A DNA stretch of 64,000 nt from Streptomyces cyaneofuscatus (lineage in GTDB: Bacteria; Actinomycetota; Actinomycetes; Streptomycetales; Streptomycetaceae): the NCBI RefSeq assembly GCF_000718135.1, contig NZ_JOEM01000017.1:1-64000 (forward strand), given 5' to 3'. The stretch's first letter is position 1. The number at the start of each line of letters is the position of its first letter. The translations under genes were made by a program, and so were the position numbers. Shown here piece by piece: positions 11,351-19,502 of this stretch. The notes under the pieces were generated by a model. The model ran no database searches, was not told where the DNA came from, and worked only from the letters and a program-made list of their open reading frames with translations.

Positions 11351-11391
11351 GACGAGGCGCACCCCGGGCCGGGCCCGGGGTGCGCCTCGTC
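11351..11391. terminator. Strong bidirectional terminator
   Basis: GACGAGGCGCACCCCGGG (from 11351) pairs with CCCGGGGTGCGCCTCGTC (to 11391) in an 18-base-pair stem with a very small loop. It separates the acyl-CoA oxidase gene from the convergent transporter operon. Confidence 0.9.
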
Positions 11392-11413
11392 TCAGCCTCG
11401 TCTCTGCCTCAGT

Positions 11414-11560
11414 TCAGTCGGTGAACAGCTGGGTCGCCTTACGGAACAGCTCGTACAGCCCGTACGCGAGCGGGGTGCCCACCCACAGCCAGGTGAAGAC
11501 GATCAGCGGCCGCCGGTCCTTCACCTCAGGCGGGCTCTGACTGCTGGCGTCGTCGGACAT
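11414..11560 (-). CDS. MFS transporter small subunit (48 residues)
   Basis: A 48-residue protein, MSDDASSQSPPEV then KDRRPLIVFTWLWVGTPLAY and GLYELFRKATQLFTD. It has one predicted transmembrane helix (about residues 19-36) after a charged N-terminus. Its start overlaps the 3' end of the oxalate/formate-antiporter-like gene by 35 bases, implying translational coupling. Short single-helix partners of this kind are known next to OxlT-like transporters in actinobacteria and are annotated as MFS transporter small subunits. The conserved WLWVG and the aromatic LYELFRKA segment fit. It probably packs against the transporter; its role is not established. Confidence 0.85.
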   Translation of the reverse strand: MSDDASSQSPPEVKDRRPLIVFTWLWVGTPLAYGLYELFRKATQLFTD

Positions 11561-12890
11561 CGGGCGCTCCCTTCTCCGGTGTGACGGCGTCGAGATGGTG
11601 GGACGGGTGCACCGGGCGGACCAGCTCGTTGGCCGCGAAGCCGACGACGAGCAGGCCCATCATGATGAAGAGCGACGTCCCGTACAGCTCCGCCCCGTGC
11701 TTCCCGGCCTCCTCCTGCCGGTCCGCGATCCAGTTCACGATGAGCGGCCCCAGAACCCCGGCGGTGGACCAGGCGGTGAGGAGCCGGCCGTGGATCGCCC
11801 CGACCTGATAGGTGCCGAAAAGGTCCTTGAGGTAGGCGGGGATCGTCGCGAAGCCGCCTCCGTAGAAGGAGAGGATGACCAGCGCGCACAGCACGAACAG
11901 CGGCTTGGAGGAGCTGCCCACCAGCGCGATGAGCGCGTACATGAGGACGCCCGCACCGAGGTAGACGCGGTAGATGTTCTTGCGCCCGATCAGGTCCGAG
12001 GTGGAGGACCAGCCGATGCGGCCGGCCATGTTGGCCGCGGAGAGCAGGGCGACGAAACCGGCGGCGGCCGTCGCCGACACGGGGGTGGAGGTGTCCGCGA
12101 AGAAGTCCGTGATCATCGGCGCGGCCTTCTCCAGGATGCCGATGCCGGCGGTGACGTTCATGCAGAGCACCACCCACAGCAGCCAGAACTGCGGCGTCCG
12201 CAGAGCCTGACGTGCCGACACCTGGGGTCCGGCGGGTGTCGCGGGACGGCCGTCCGCCGCCTGCTCCATGGCCGTCGGGGCGCCGGTCGGGCGGGGCACC
12301 CGTACCAGCAGGACGCCGAGCAGCATGAAGACGGCGTAGGACAGGCCGTGGACGAGGAAGGCCAGCGCGATGCCGGAGCTGTCGCTGCCGAAGGACTCCA
12401 GCATCTGGGCCGACCAGGGCGAGGCGATCAGCGCGCCGCCGCCGAAGCCCATGATGGCGATGCCCGTGGCCATGCCGGGACGGTCGGGGAACCACTTGAT
12501 CAGCGTCGAGACGGGCGAGATGTAGCCGATCCCGAGGCCGATGCCGCCGACGAAGCCGTACCCGAACACGATCAGCCAGAACTGCTCGGTCGCGGCGCCG
12601 AGGGCGGAGAGCAGGAAGCCGGAGGAGAAGCAGACGAGAGCGACCGTCATGGCCCAGCGCGGCCCTCGGCGCTCCACCAGGGTGCCGCCGAAGGCGGCGG
12701 AGAGGCCGAGCATGACGATGCCGAGCTGGAAGGGCAGTGCGCTCTGCGTGCCGCTGAGGCCGAGCGCGTCCTCCAGCGGTGGTTTGAACACGGACCAGGC
12801 GTAGGCCTGGCCGATGGAGAGGTGGATCGCGAGGGCGGCGGGGGGCACCAGCCAGCGACTCCAGCCCACGGGGGCGATGGGGGGACTCAT
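11526..12890 (-). CDS. OxlT-type major facilitator (oxalate/formate or monocarboxylate antiporter family)
   Basis: 454 residues with about 12 hydrophobic helices. The N-terminal GQAYAWSVFKPPLEDALGLS is characteristic of the oxalate:formate antiporter branch. GGTLVERRGPRWAM is the MFS loop 2-3 motif, and GIGYISPVSTLIKWFPDRPGMATGIAIMGFGGGALIASP is highly typical of OxlT-like proteins. The start at 12890 is an ATG. The gene overlaps the small-subunit gene downstream. A TetR gene lies upstream on the same strand and may regulate it. The transported ion is uncertain. Confidence 0.9.
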   Translation of the reverse strand: MSPPIAPVGWSRWLVPPAALAIHLSIGQAYAWSVFKPPLEDALGLSGTQSALPFQLGIVMLGLSAAFGGTLVERRGPRWAMTVALVCFSSGFLLSALGAATEQFWLIVFGYGFVGGIGLGIGYISPVSTLIKWFPDRPGMATGIAIMGFGGGALIASPWSAQMLESFGSDSSGIALAFLVHGLSYAVFMLLGVLLVRVPRPTGAPTAMEQAADGRPATPAGPQVSARQALRTPQFWLLWVVLCMNVTAGIGILEKAAPMITDFFADTSTPVSATAAAGFVALLSAANMAGRIGWSSTSDLIGRKNIYRVYLGAGVLMYALIALVGSSSKPLFVLCALVILSFYGGGFATIPAYLKDLFGTYQVGAIHGRLLTAWSTAGVLGPLIVNWIADRQEEAGKHGAELYGTSLFIMMGLLVVGFAANELVRPVHPSHHLDAVTPEKGAPDVRRRQQSEPA

Positions 12891-12980
12891 GGGTCCCCAA
12901 CCGTACTGAGTGGGAAAGTGGTTGAGAAGGTTGTTGAACGTTCTTTCACTCTGTTCGTTTTATGTGACGGTGAGGCGCCC

Positions 12981-13595
12981 TTACCGCCGGCCCTGGCCCT
13001 GGGACGACGTCGCCGCGAGCACCAGCTCCACGCAGTGCGCCTCCAGCCGCTCGCGCGGTACGTCGAGCGTGCCGTGCAGCCACCCCGCGAAGAGGCTCGC
13101 CAGACCGCCGACCAGGGCGTGCGCGGCCATCCGGCGGTCGACGGCGTCCCCCGTGGCGGCGATCTGGCCGCCAACGAGGCCGGTGAACACCGGCATGAGC
13201 CGGTGGCTGTGCGCGCCGAGCACCGGGTCCGCGAAGGGCTCCAGGAGCAGCAGGCGACCCTTGTGCGGCGCGTCCAGGACCAGGGCGACGAAGGCGGCGA
13301 CAGCGGCCCGGGCCCGGACCTCGGGCTGAGGGTCGCTGAGCGCCACGGCCTGCTCCAGAGCCCTCCTGGCCTCGTCCGCGACCCGCTCGAAGGCGGCGAG
13401 GAGGAGGTCGTCGCGGCCGCCGAAACTCTCGTAGAAGTAGCGGTCGGTGAGGCGCGCCTGCCGGCAGACGGACCGGACCGTGACGGCCGCGCACCCCTCC
13501 TCGCCGGCCAGGCGCTCGGCGGTGTCCAGCAGGATCGTCCGACGGGCCGCGCGACGATCGGCGAGCTTGGTCCCGCCCCAGCTCCGCTCGGCCAA
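12981..13595 (-). CDS. TetR-family transcriptional regulator
   Basis: 204 residues. The N-terminal helix-turn-helix, ILLDTAERLAGEEGCAAVTVRSVCRQARLTDRYFYESFGGRDDLLLAAF, is a canonical TetR DNA-binding domain (about residues 18-66). The C-terminal ligand domain is helical. It lies 90 bases upstream of the OxlT-like transporter on the same strand, and 104 bases from the divergent MpaB-type oxygenase. Either may be its target. No clean palindrome was found in the 71 bases before the oxygenase upstream ORF. Confidence 0.88.
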   Translation of the reverse strand: MAERSWGGTKLADRRAARRTILLDTAERLAGEEGCAAVTVRSVCRQARLTDRYFYESFGGRDDLLLAAFERVADEARRALEQAVALSDPQPEVRARAAVAAFVALVLDAPHKGRLLLLEPFADPVLGAHSHRLMPVFTGLVGGQIAATGDAVDRRMAAHALVGGLASLFAGWLHGTLDVPRERLEAHCVELVLAATSSQGQGRR

Positions 13596-13699
13596 CTCGC
13601 CTTCCTCTCCGCTCTGTTGCCCTGCGGCCCATTGACGAAAGCCGTCCTCACATTTTACCTTTCGATGTGATGACAGGTGTCCTCAGAATGGAGGCGCAC

Positions 13700-14674
13700 A
13701 TGGAACCATCAGCTCATGACCCGGCCCCGAGCGGCCCGTCCCCGAGCGGTCGGGGCCCGGCCGGCCCGAGAACCGTCGAACCCCTCGGCCCCGACTCCCT
13801 CACCTGGCGCTGGTTCGGCGACTGGAGGGGCCTCCTCCTCGCCCCCTGGGCCGGGTCGATGCAGAACATGCACCCCGAGCTGGGCGCGGGCGTCGCCGAG
13901 CACTCCCGCTTCTTCGAGGAGCGCTGGGAGCGCCTCTTCCGCTCGCTGTACCCGATCGGGGGAGTGGTGTACGACGGCCCGCTCGCCGCCCGTACGGCTC
14001 GCGAAGTGCGCGGCTACCACGCCTCGATCAGCGGGGTCGACGAGCGCGGCCGCCCGTACCACGCGCTCAACCCGGGCACGTTCTACTGGGCGCACGCCAC
14101 GTTCTTCATGCTCACCGTGCAGGTGGCCGAGCGCTTCGGCGGCGGCCTCACCGAAGCCCAGCGGCACACCCTCTTCGACGAACACGTCCGCTGGTACGCG
14201 CTGTACGGCCTGTCCATGAAGCCCGTTCCCCGCAGCTGGGAGGAGTTCCAGAGGTACTGGGACCACATGTGCGCCGACGTCCTGGAGGACAACCGGCCGA
14301 CCCGGGACGTGCTGAACATGCGGCGGATCGCCAAACCGCCTCTCCTGCGGCTGCTGCCCTCACCGCTGTGGGCCGTCGCCCGGATCCCGCTCGTCCGGCT
14401 GACCCTGTGGATGACGATCGGTCTGTATCCGCAGGCCGTACGCGAACGCCTCGGGCTGCGCTGGACGCCCCACGACGAACGGCTGCTGCGCCTGCTGGGA
14501 CGGCTGGTCCACCACGCCTGGCAGTGCGTCCCCGAGCGGCACCGCTTCCACCCGCGCGCCCGTGCGGGCTGGGACCGCGAGCGGGGCCGCACGGTGACGG
14601 GCCCGGTGGAGACGCCCGCCCGGAACCTGCCGCCGGAGGAGCGGCGCGGGCTTCCGCAGCACTACGTACCGTAG
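13700..14674 (+). CDS. MpaB/Lcp-type oxygenase (DUF2236 family)
   Basis: 324 residues. The protein carries WRWFGDWRGLLLAPWAGSMQNMHPELGAGVAEHS near its start, then a histidine-bearing GTFYWAHATFFMLTVQ and WYALYGLSMKPVPRSWEEFQRYWDHM. These are the conserved blocks of the DUF2236/ER-bound oxygenase MpaB family, which includes the haem rubber oxygenase Lcp. The start at 13700 is chosen because GGAGG lies five bases upstream; earlier in-frame ATGs at 13667 and 13688 lack a site. Reaction unknown; the family contains oxygenases acting on hydrophobic substrates. It is divergent from the TetR gene. Confidence 0.85.
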   Translation: MEPSAHDPAPSGPSPSGRGPAGPRTVEPLGPDSLTWRWFGDWRGLLLAPWAGSMQNMHPELGAGVAEHSRFFEERWERLFRSLYPIGGVVYDGPLAARTAREVRGYHASISGVDERGRPYHALNPGTFYWAHATFFMLTVQVAERFGGGLTEAQRHTLFDEHVRWYALYGLSMKPVPRSWEEFQRYWDHMCADVLEDNRPTRDVLNMRRIAKPPLLRLLPSPLWAVARIPLVRLTLWMTIGLYPQAVRERLGLRWTPHDERLLRLLGRLVHHAWQCVPERHRFHPRARAGWDRERGRTVTGPVETPARNLPPEERRGLPQHYVP

Positions 14675-14717
14675 AAGCCTGTTCAGGTCGGGCCCGCCCC
14701 GGCTCAGGCCGTCCCGC

Positions 14718-16490
14718 TCAGGCCCGGCGCAGGACCGTGGCCTCCGCGCCCCAGCCGAGCGCGATCGTCCGCTCGACCTCCCACCCCGACCGGTGCGCCA
14801 GGGCCGCGATGGCGGCCGAGTCGCGCAGAGGGCTCCCGGTGGCGGCGTACGCGTGGAGCGCCGCCTCGGCGGCATGCGGGCTCAGACCGTCGGGGCGGGA
14901 GGCCTCGACGAGGACCGCCGTCCTGGTCCATCCGGCGAGCCGGGTGAGGAGCAGTACGGCCTCCTCGTCGGTGCGGTGGGCGAGGGCCTTCGCGGCGACG
15001 GCGACATCGGCGGGGCCGGCCGTCCAGTCGATCCGGTCCGGTGCGGGAACGTGCCCGCGCAGGACCGCGACCGGTACGGCGTCCTCCGCGACCCGCAGCC
15101 GCGGCCGCTGCCGGGCGTCGTCGAGCGCGGCGGCCACCGAGGCACTGCCGGGCCCGGTCAGGAGGCAGGTCCCGATGGACTCCCAGAGGGGATCGGCCGT
15201 CAGACCGCCCAGCAGGAAGACCAACTGCTCGCACTCCTCGACCAGTTCGCTGTAGCGCTCCGCGTCCTGGGCCACCGCCTCGTGCAGGGTGCCACCGGAG
15301 GCGAGCCGCCAGGGGGACCCGCCGCCCCGGAGCGCGGGAGCGAGGTGGGTGACGGCGAGCAGCAGCTCGGCCTCGTGCCCGGTGTACTCCTCGCGCTCGT
15401 GCTCGTCCAGCAGCTCCTCGCCCGCCGGCCCGAGCCGCAGCCCGGACGCGCCGTCATCGGCGCCGACGACCACGCCGTACGAGGAGAGCAGCGGCAGCAG
15501 TACGCCGATCCCCGCCACGGGCACCCCTACGCGGGCCGCGAGCGCGACGGCCGACAGCCCCGGCGCGTCGGCCACCGCGTCCACGACACCGAGCTGCAAC
15601 GCGGCCCGGGCGACCAGCCACGGCAGCGGCGACGGGATCCGGGCGGGCTCCCGTACGGCGGCGTCGGCCGTGGCCTCCGCCTCCGGTGCGGGCGCCTCCT
15701 CGCGGTGCCAGTACCCCGTGACGTTCAGGCGGTCCTTCGGAAGCTTCTGTTCCCGCTGGAGATACCGGCGTACGGGAAGCAGCGCCCGGCTCTCCGCCGC
15801 CGCCCAGACGTACCCCTCACCCGCCTCCACCGGCAGCGCGCGCACGGCGGCCTCCAAGGCCTCCGCGTCACCTGGCTCCGCGACCACCCAGGTGACCGTG
15901 TCGCCCTCCCGCAGGGCCAACTCCTGGCGGGCGGAGTCATCCGAGACGGTCACCAGGACGTGCGCCGGCGCGTCGAGCGGGCGCTCGTCCAGGAAGCGGC
16001 CGATCGCGGGCAGGGCCGTCTCGTCGCCGACGAGCTGGATCCAGTCCAGCCGCTCCGGCAGCCGGAGCGACGACTTCGGGCCGACGAACCACAGCTCGTC
16101 GCCCTCCCGGGCCGCCGCGGACCAGGCCTCCGCGGGCCCGTCGCCGTGCACCACGAAGTCGAGGTGGAGCTCTCCGGCCTCGGGGTCCACCCGCCGGGGT
16201 GTGTAGTCGCGGGTCAGCCGGTGTTCGGCCGGAGTCCACTCGATGCCGTGCGGCAACTGGGCGGGCAGCGCCGCGTGGACGTCGCCGTCCGCGGCCAGGA
16301 TCAGCTTGATGTGGTCGTCGAACCCGGGTGCGGCGAAGGCGGGATGGCCGGTTCCGTCACGGGTGAACGCGGCGAGCTCCTCGCCGCCGAGAACGACCCG
16401 CCGCATCCTGGGGGTCACCTGGTGGACGCTGCGCACGGTGACCCGGCGCAGGACGAGCGGGTGCGTCGTATAGGCGCGCTGGGCCGCCAT
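14718..16490 (-). CDS. Siderophore-interacting ferric reductase fused to a methyltransferase-like domain
   Basis: 590 residues, about twice a normal siderophore-interacting protein. Residues 1-265 are a SIP/ViuB flavoreductase: RSVHQVTPRMRRVVLGG, the FAD-binding RDYTPRRVDPEAGELHLDFVVHG, WSAAAREGDELWFVGPKSS and a C-terminal GYVWAAAESRALLPVRRYL. These enzymes reduce ferric siderophores to release iron. After a proline/alanine linker (about 266-285), the second part resembles an O-methyltransferase: a winged-helix dimerisation segment (WLVARAALQLGVVDAVADAPG, LAARVGVPVAGIGVLLPLL) then a domain whose SAM loop is degenerate (TGPGSASVAAALD). The start shares one base with the stop of the binding-protein gene, so the two are coupled. 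Confidence 0.85.
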   Translation of the reverse strand: MAAQRAYTTHPLVLRRVTVRSVHQVTPRMRRVVLGGEELAAFTRDGTGHPAFAAPGFDDHIKLILAADGDVHAALPAQLPHGIEWTPAEHRLTRDYTPRRVDPEAGELHLDFVVHGDGPAEAWSAAAREGDELWFVGPKSSLRLPERLDWIQLVGDETALPAIGRFLDERPLDAPAHVLVTVSDDSARQELALREGDTVTWVVAEPGDAEALEAAVRALPVEAGEGYVWAAAESRALLPVRRYLQREQKLPKDRLNVTGYWHREEAPAPEAEATADAAVREPARIPSPLPWLVARAALQLGVVDAVADAPGLSAVALAARVGVPVAGIGVLLPLLSSYGVVVGADDGASGLRLGPAGEELLDEHEREEYTGHEAELLLAVTHLAPALRGGGSPWRLASGGTLHEAVAQDAERYSELVEECEQLVFLLGGLTADPLWESIGTCLLTGPGSASVAAALDDARQRPRLRVAEDAVPVAVLRGHVPAPDRIDWTAGPADVAVAAKALAHRTDEEAVLLLTRLAGWTRTAVLVEASRPDGLSPHAAEAALHAYAATGSPLRDSAAIAALAHRSGWEVERTIALGWGAEATVLRRA

Positions 16491-17476
16491 CAGGAGAACT
16501 GCTTCTCGATCACGTCGAGCAGGGCCATCGACTCGTCGTAGTCGCCGCGCAGCACCCAGTACGGCAGGTCATAGGCGTGGTTCGCCTCGAAGGCGGGCAG
16601 CGCGCCGTAGACGGGGTTCTTCTTCAGGGTGGCGACGTCGGTCGTGTCGGCGTTGAAGCCCATGACGAAGACGGACGGCTGGGTGATGGTCTGGCCCACC
16701 TTCTCGGTGGACAGCTCGAACATGTCACCGCCCTGCCCGTACACCTTGAAGCCGCCGTCCGCGAAGACCGGCGCCGGTTCGATCCCGACCTTCTTCAGCT
16801 CGGTGGGCAGGCCCACGCTCTCCACCAGGCCGTAGGCGGTGCCGTCGCCGGTGAGCGCGAGGAACGACACGGGGCCGGGCGGCGGCTTGATGGCGCCCTT
16901 CACCTCATTGATGCGCTTGTCGTACGCGGCCACGTGCTGCTTGTACACGCCGGGCTTGCCGAACACGTCGTCGGCCAGGAAGGAGAACTGACTCCGCCAG
17001 TCACCGAGCTTCTTGCCGACCAGCACGGTGGGAGCGATGCCGGAGAGCTCGTCGTACACCTTCTCCGCCTGGAACAGCGGGAAGCCGATGCCGCCGCCGA
17101 CGATGAGATCGGGGTCGAGGGCGAGGATCGCCTCCAGGTCGAAGCCGTCGACACTCCACGGCAGGAACGTCGTGCCGTCCTCCGCGGCCTCCTTCTCCCA
17201 GTACGGGGAGAACTCGCCCTTGCCGTCGGCGTCCTCGGGGATCGTGGCGTGCACCGGTACGTCGAGGTCGTAGAGGTACCCGGCGAGGGCGTGGTTCAGC
17301 ACGACGACGCGCTTGGGCTCGGCCGGCACCTCGACCTTGCCGTAGTCGGTCGTGACGGTACGGGTCTTCGCGGCGGACGCCTTGTCCCCGTCGTCCGACG
17401 AGGTGGCGGCCGAGCAGCCGGTGAGGGCCAGCGCGGCGACGAGCGCGCAGGCGAGCAGGCGGGCAGGAGCAGACAT
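16490..17476 (-). CDS. Iron-siderophore ABC transporter substrate-binding lipoprotein
   Basis: 328 residues. The signal peptide ends in the lipobox ALTGCS, so Cys20 should be lipidated. The mature protein has PKRVVVLNHALAGYLYDLDVP and LEAILALDPDLIVGG, the class III periplasmic-binding pattern of FecB/FhuD-type proteins. It captures a ferric siderophore outside the membrane. It is the first gene of a leftward operon with the SIP fusion, under an iron box at 17521. Two FecCD permeases lie on the other strand beyond an AraC gene and probably complete the importer; no ATPase gene is present. Confidence 0.93.
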   Translation of the reverse strand: MSAPARLLACALVAALALTGCSAATSSDDGDKASAAKTRTVTTDYGKVEVPAEPKRVVVLNHALAGYLYDLDVPVHATIPEDADGKGEFSPYWEKEAAEDGTTFLPWSVDGFDLEAILALDPDLIVGGGIGFPLFQAEKVYDELSGIAPTVLVGKKLGDWRSQFSFLADDVFGKPGVYKQHVAAYDKRINEVKGAIKPPPGPVSFLALTGDGTAYGLVESVGLPTELKKVGIEPAPVFADGGFKVYGQGGDMFELSTEKVGQTITQPSVFVMGFNADTTDVATLKKNPVYGALPAFEANHAYDLPYWVLRGDYDESMALLDVIEKQFS

Positions 17477-17497
17477 GGGACCTCATGTGACTGGGCA

Positions 17498-17515
17498 GGC
17501 TCGAACGTTCGAGCC
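17498..17515. promoter_or_regulatory. 18-base perfect palindrome between iron box and lipoprotein gene
   Basis: GGCTCGAACGTTCGAGCC reads the same on both strands. It lies 22 bases upstream of the lipoprotein start and six bases from the iron box. It may be the operator of the divergent AraC regulator or a second repressor site; this is inferred from position only. Confidence 0.6.
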
Positions 17516-17520
17516 GTTGG

Positions 17521-17539
17521 TAAGGTGAGGCTAACCTCG
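17521..17539. promoter_or_regulatory. Iron box (DmdR1/IdeR-type operator)
   Basis: TAAGGTGAGGCTAACCTCG matches the known actinobacterial iron box TTAGGTTAGGCTAACCTAA at most positions, with the central AGGCTAACCT intact. Placed between the divergent lipoprotein and AraC genes, it predicts repression by a DtxR-family protein when iron is sufficient. Confidence 0.85.
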
Positions 17540-17615
17540 CTGGTTCCGCTGCGCCGATCCGCGTACGACATCGCTGGTGACGGACACGACGCATCGCACA
17601 CAACGGGAGGCACGC

Positions 17616-18356
17616 TTGCCGGTGACATCCCTCGGCACCGTGGTCGCCGAGAACGCCATCCGTTTCCTCGGCCACGACACGCACGAGCACGACGAACCGC
17701 ACCTCGTCTACGTGGTCAGCGGCAACGCCCGCCTGTCCGCCGACGGCGAGGAGTGGCGGCTCGGCCGGAACGAGGCACTCTGGCTCGCCTCCCGGGTACC
17801 GCACGCGCTCCGCATCGAGCCGGGAGGCATGGCGCTCGGCCCCTTCCTCAACCCCTCCGACCAGCCACGATGCCGCGTCCAGCCGCTCGGGGTCGTCCCC
17901 GCGATCGTCGAGGTCATGACCACCACACTCGGCGCGGCACCGACCACCGCGGAGCAGGTCCAGCCGTTCCGACAGGCGCTCGGGCGCGTGCTGAGCGGCA
18001 TCTCCCGGCAGTACTTCCCGGTCGTGCTGCCCGCCCATCCGGCGGTGCGCGCACTCGCCCGCGAGGCCCTGCGCACCCCCGCCAGGACGCTGGAACAGCT
18101 CGCCGAACAGCACCACATGAGCGCCCGCCAGGTGCAGCGCGTCTTCCTCGACGAGACCGGACTGCCCTTCACACGGTGGCGCAACCGGGCCAGGATGAAC
18201 GCCGCCGTCGAACACCTCCGCGGCGGGGGTGAGCTGACGGCGGCGGCCAGGGCGGCCGGCTACGCAACCCGGGCCGGACTGCTGCGCGCGCTGAGCCGTG
18301 AGTCCGGGGTGCCGGTGAGCGCGCTCACGACGGACGCGGTGGGGGCCCTCGGGTAG
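17616..18356 (+). CDS. AraC-family regulator of siderophore uptake
   Basis: About 246 residues. An N-terminal cupin-type sensing domain (HEHDEPHLVYVVSGNARLSADGEEWRLGRNEALWLASRVPHALRI) is followed by a C-terminal double helix-turn-helix: ARTLEQLAEQHHMSARQVQRVFLDETGLPFTRWRNRARMNAAVEHL and TAAARAAGYATRAGLLRALSRESGVPVSAL. The TTG at 17616 is favoured by GGGAGG five bases upstream; GTG at 17622 and GTG at 17577 are alternatives. It sits between the binding-protein operon and the permeases, so it probably activates iron uptake when the ferric siderophore is bound. Confidence 0.85.
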   Translation: MPVTSLGTVVAENAIRFLGHDTHEHDEPHLVYVVSGNARLSADGEEWRLGRNEALWLASRVPHALRIEPGGMALGPFLNPSDQPRCRVQPLGVVPAIVEVMTTTLGAAPTTAEQVQPFRQALGRVLSGISRQYFPVVLPAHPAVRALAREALRTPARTLEQLAEQHHMSARQVQRVFLDETGLPFTRWRNRARMNAAVEHLRGGGELTAAARAAGYATRAGLLRALSRESGVPVSALTTDAVGALG

Positions 18357-18440
18357 TCCAAGCAGCTCAAGCAGTACACGTACGTCGGTCATGCACGGCA
18401 CTTCGGGCTCCCCGGGTAGCTGGTCGCTCAGGGAGGTTCG

Positions 18441-19502
18441 ATGCCACAGGTGCTCGCGAAGACGACCGCGCCACCACCACCGGCCGCGCCGTCGAGGTCG
18501 TCGCGCCGCAGGACACGCCGGCTCCTCGGCCTGGCCGCCGCCGTCTCCACGCTGCTGGTGGCGGTGCTGCTCAGCGTCGCGATCGGCTCGGCGATGCTCC
18601 CCCTCGACGTGGTGTGGCAGGCGCTGACCGCTCCCAACGGCTCCGCCTCGCACGCCACGGTCAGCGGCGCCCGCATGGACCGTACGCTGCTCGGCATCGT
18701 CGTCGGTATGTCCCTGGGCGTGGCGGGGGCGCTCATGCAGGCCCTCACCCGCAATCCGCTCGCCGATCCGGGGGTCCTCGGCGTCAATGCCGGCGCGGGT
18801 TTCGCCGTCACTCTCGGCGTGGCCGTCTTCGGCGTCACGCGCATCGAGCAGTACCTGCCCTTCACCTTCGTCGGTGCCGTCGCCGGAGCCGCGGTGGTCT
18901 ACCTCGCCGCGAGCGGTGGCCGGGCCGGGCCCTCGCCGCTGCGGCTCACCCTCGTCGGGGTCGCCTTCACGGCGGTGCTGAACGGCATCTCCCAGACCCT
19001 TGCGCTGATCGACACGGAGACCTTCGACCGCATGAGGTTCTGGGGAGCGGGCACCGTCACCGACCGCCCGACGGGAACCGCCGGTGACATCGTGCCGTTC
19101 GTCCTGGCCGGTCTGCTGGTCGCCGTCTGCTGTGCGCGCCCGCTCAACGCGATCGCCCTCGGCGACGACGCGGGACGGGCGGTCGGTCTGCGGGTCGGCG
19201 CGACCCGGGGCGGTGTGGTGGTCTCGGTGGCCCTGCTGTGCGGTGCGGCGACGGCCGCGGCGGGCCCGCTGATGTTCGTCGGCCTCATGGTGCCGCACGC
19301 CGTGCGGTGGCTCACCGGGCCCGACTGGCGCTGGATCCTCGCCTACTCCGCCGTCCTCGCCCCGGCGATCGTGCTGGTCGCCGACGTCCTGGGCCGGCTG
19401 ATCGTGATCCCGGCCGAGCTGCCGGTCGGCGTCACGATGCCGGTCATCGGAGCGCCCGTACTGATCCTGCTCGTCCGCGGAAGCCGGGTGAGGGAGCTGT
19501 GA
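18441..19502 (+). CDS. FecCD-family iron-siderophore ABC permease
   Basis: 353 residues with about nine or ten transmembrane helices. Family marks are MDRTLLGIVVGMSLGVAGALMQALTRNPLADPGVLGVNAGAG and LMFVGLMVPHAVRWLTGPDWRW. The second contains the G-L-x-x-PH loop that contacts the ATPase. It is followed by a second permease overlapping by four bases (GTGA), as expected for a heterodimeric FecCD pair. ATP hydrolysis must come from an ATPase encoded elsewhere. Confidence 0.93.
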   Translation: MPQVLAKTTAPPPPAAPSRSSRRRTRRLLGLAAAVSTLLVAVLLSVAIGSAMLPLDVVWQALTAPNGSASHATVSGARMDRTLLGIVVGMSLGVAGALMQALTRNPLADPGVLGVNAGAGFAVTLGVAVFGVTRIEQYLPFTFVGAVAGAAVVYLAASGGRAGPSPLRLTLVGVAFTAVLNGISQTLALIDTETFDRMRFWGAGTVTDRPTGTAGDIVPFVLAGLLVAVCCARPLNAIALGDDAGRAVGLRVGATRGGVVVSVALLCGAATAAAGPLMFVGLMVPHAVRWLTGPDWRWILAYSAVLAPAIVLVADVLGRLIVIPAELPVGVTMPVIGAPVLILLVRGSRVREL

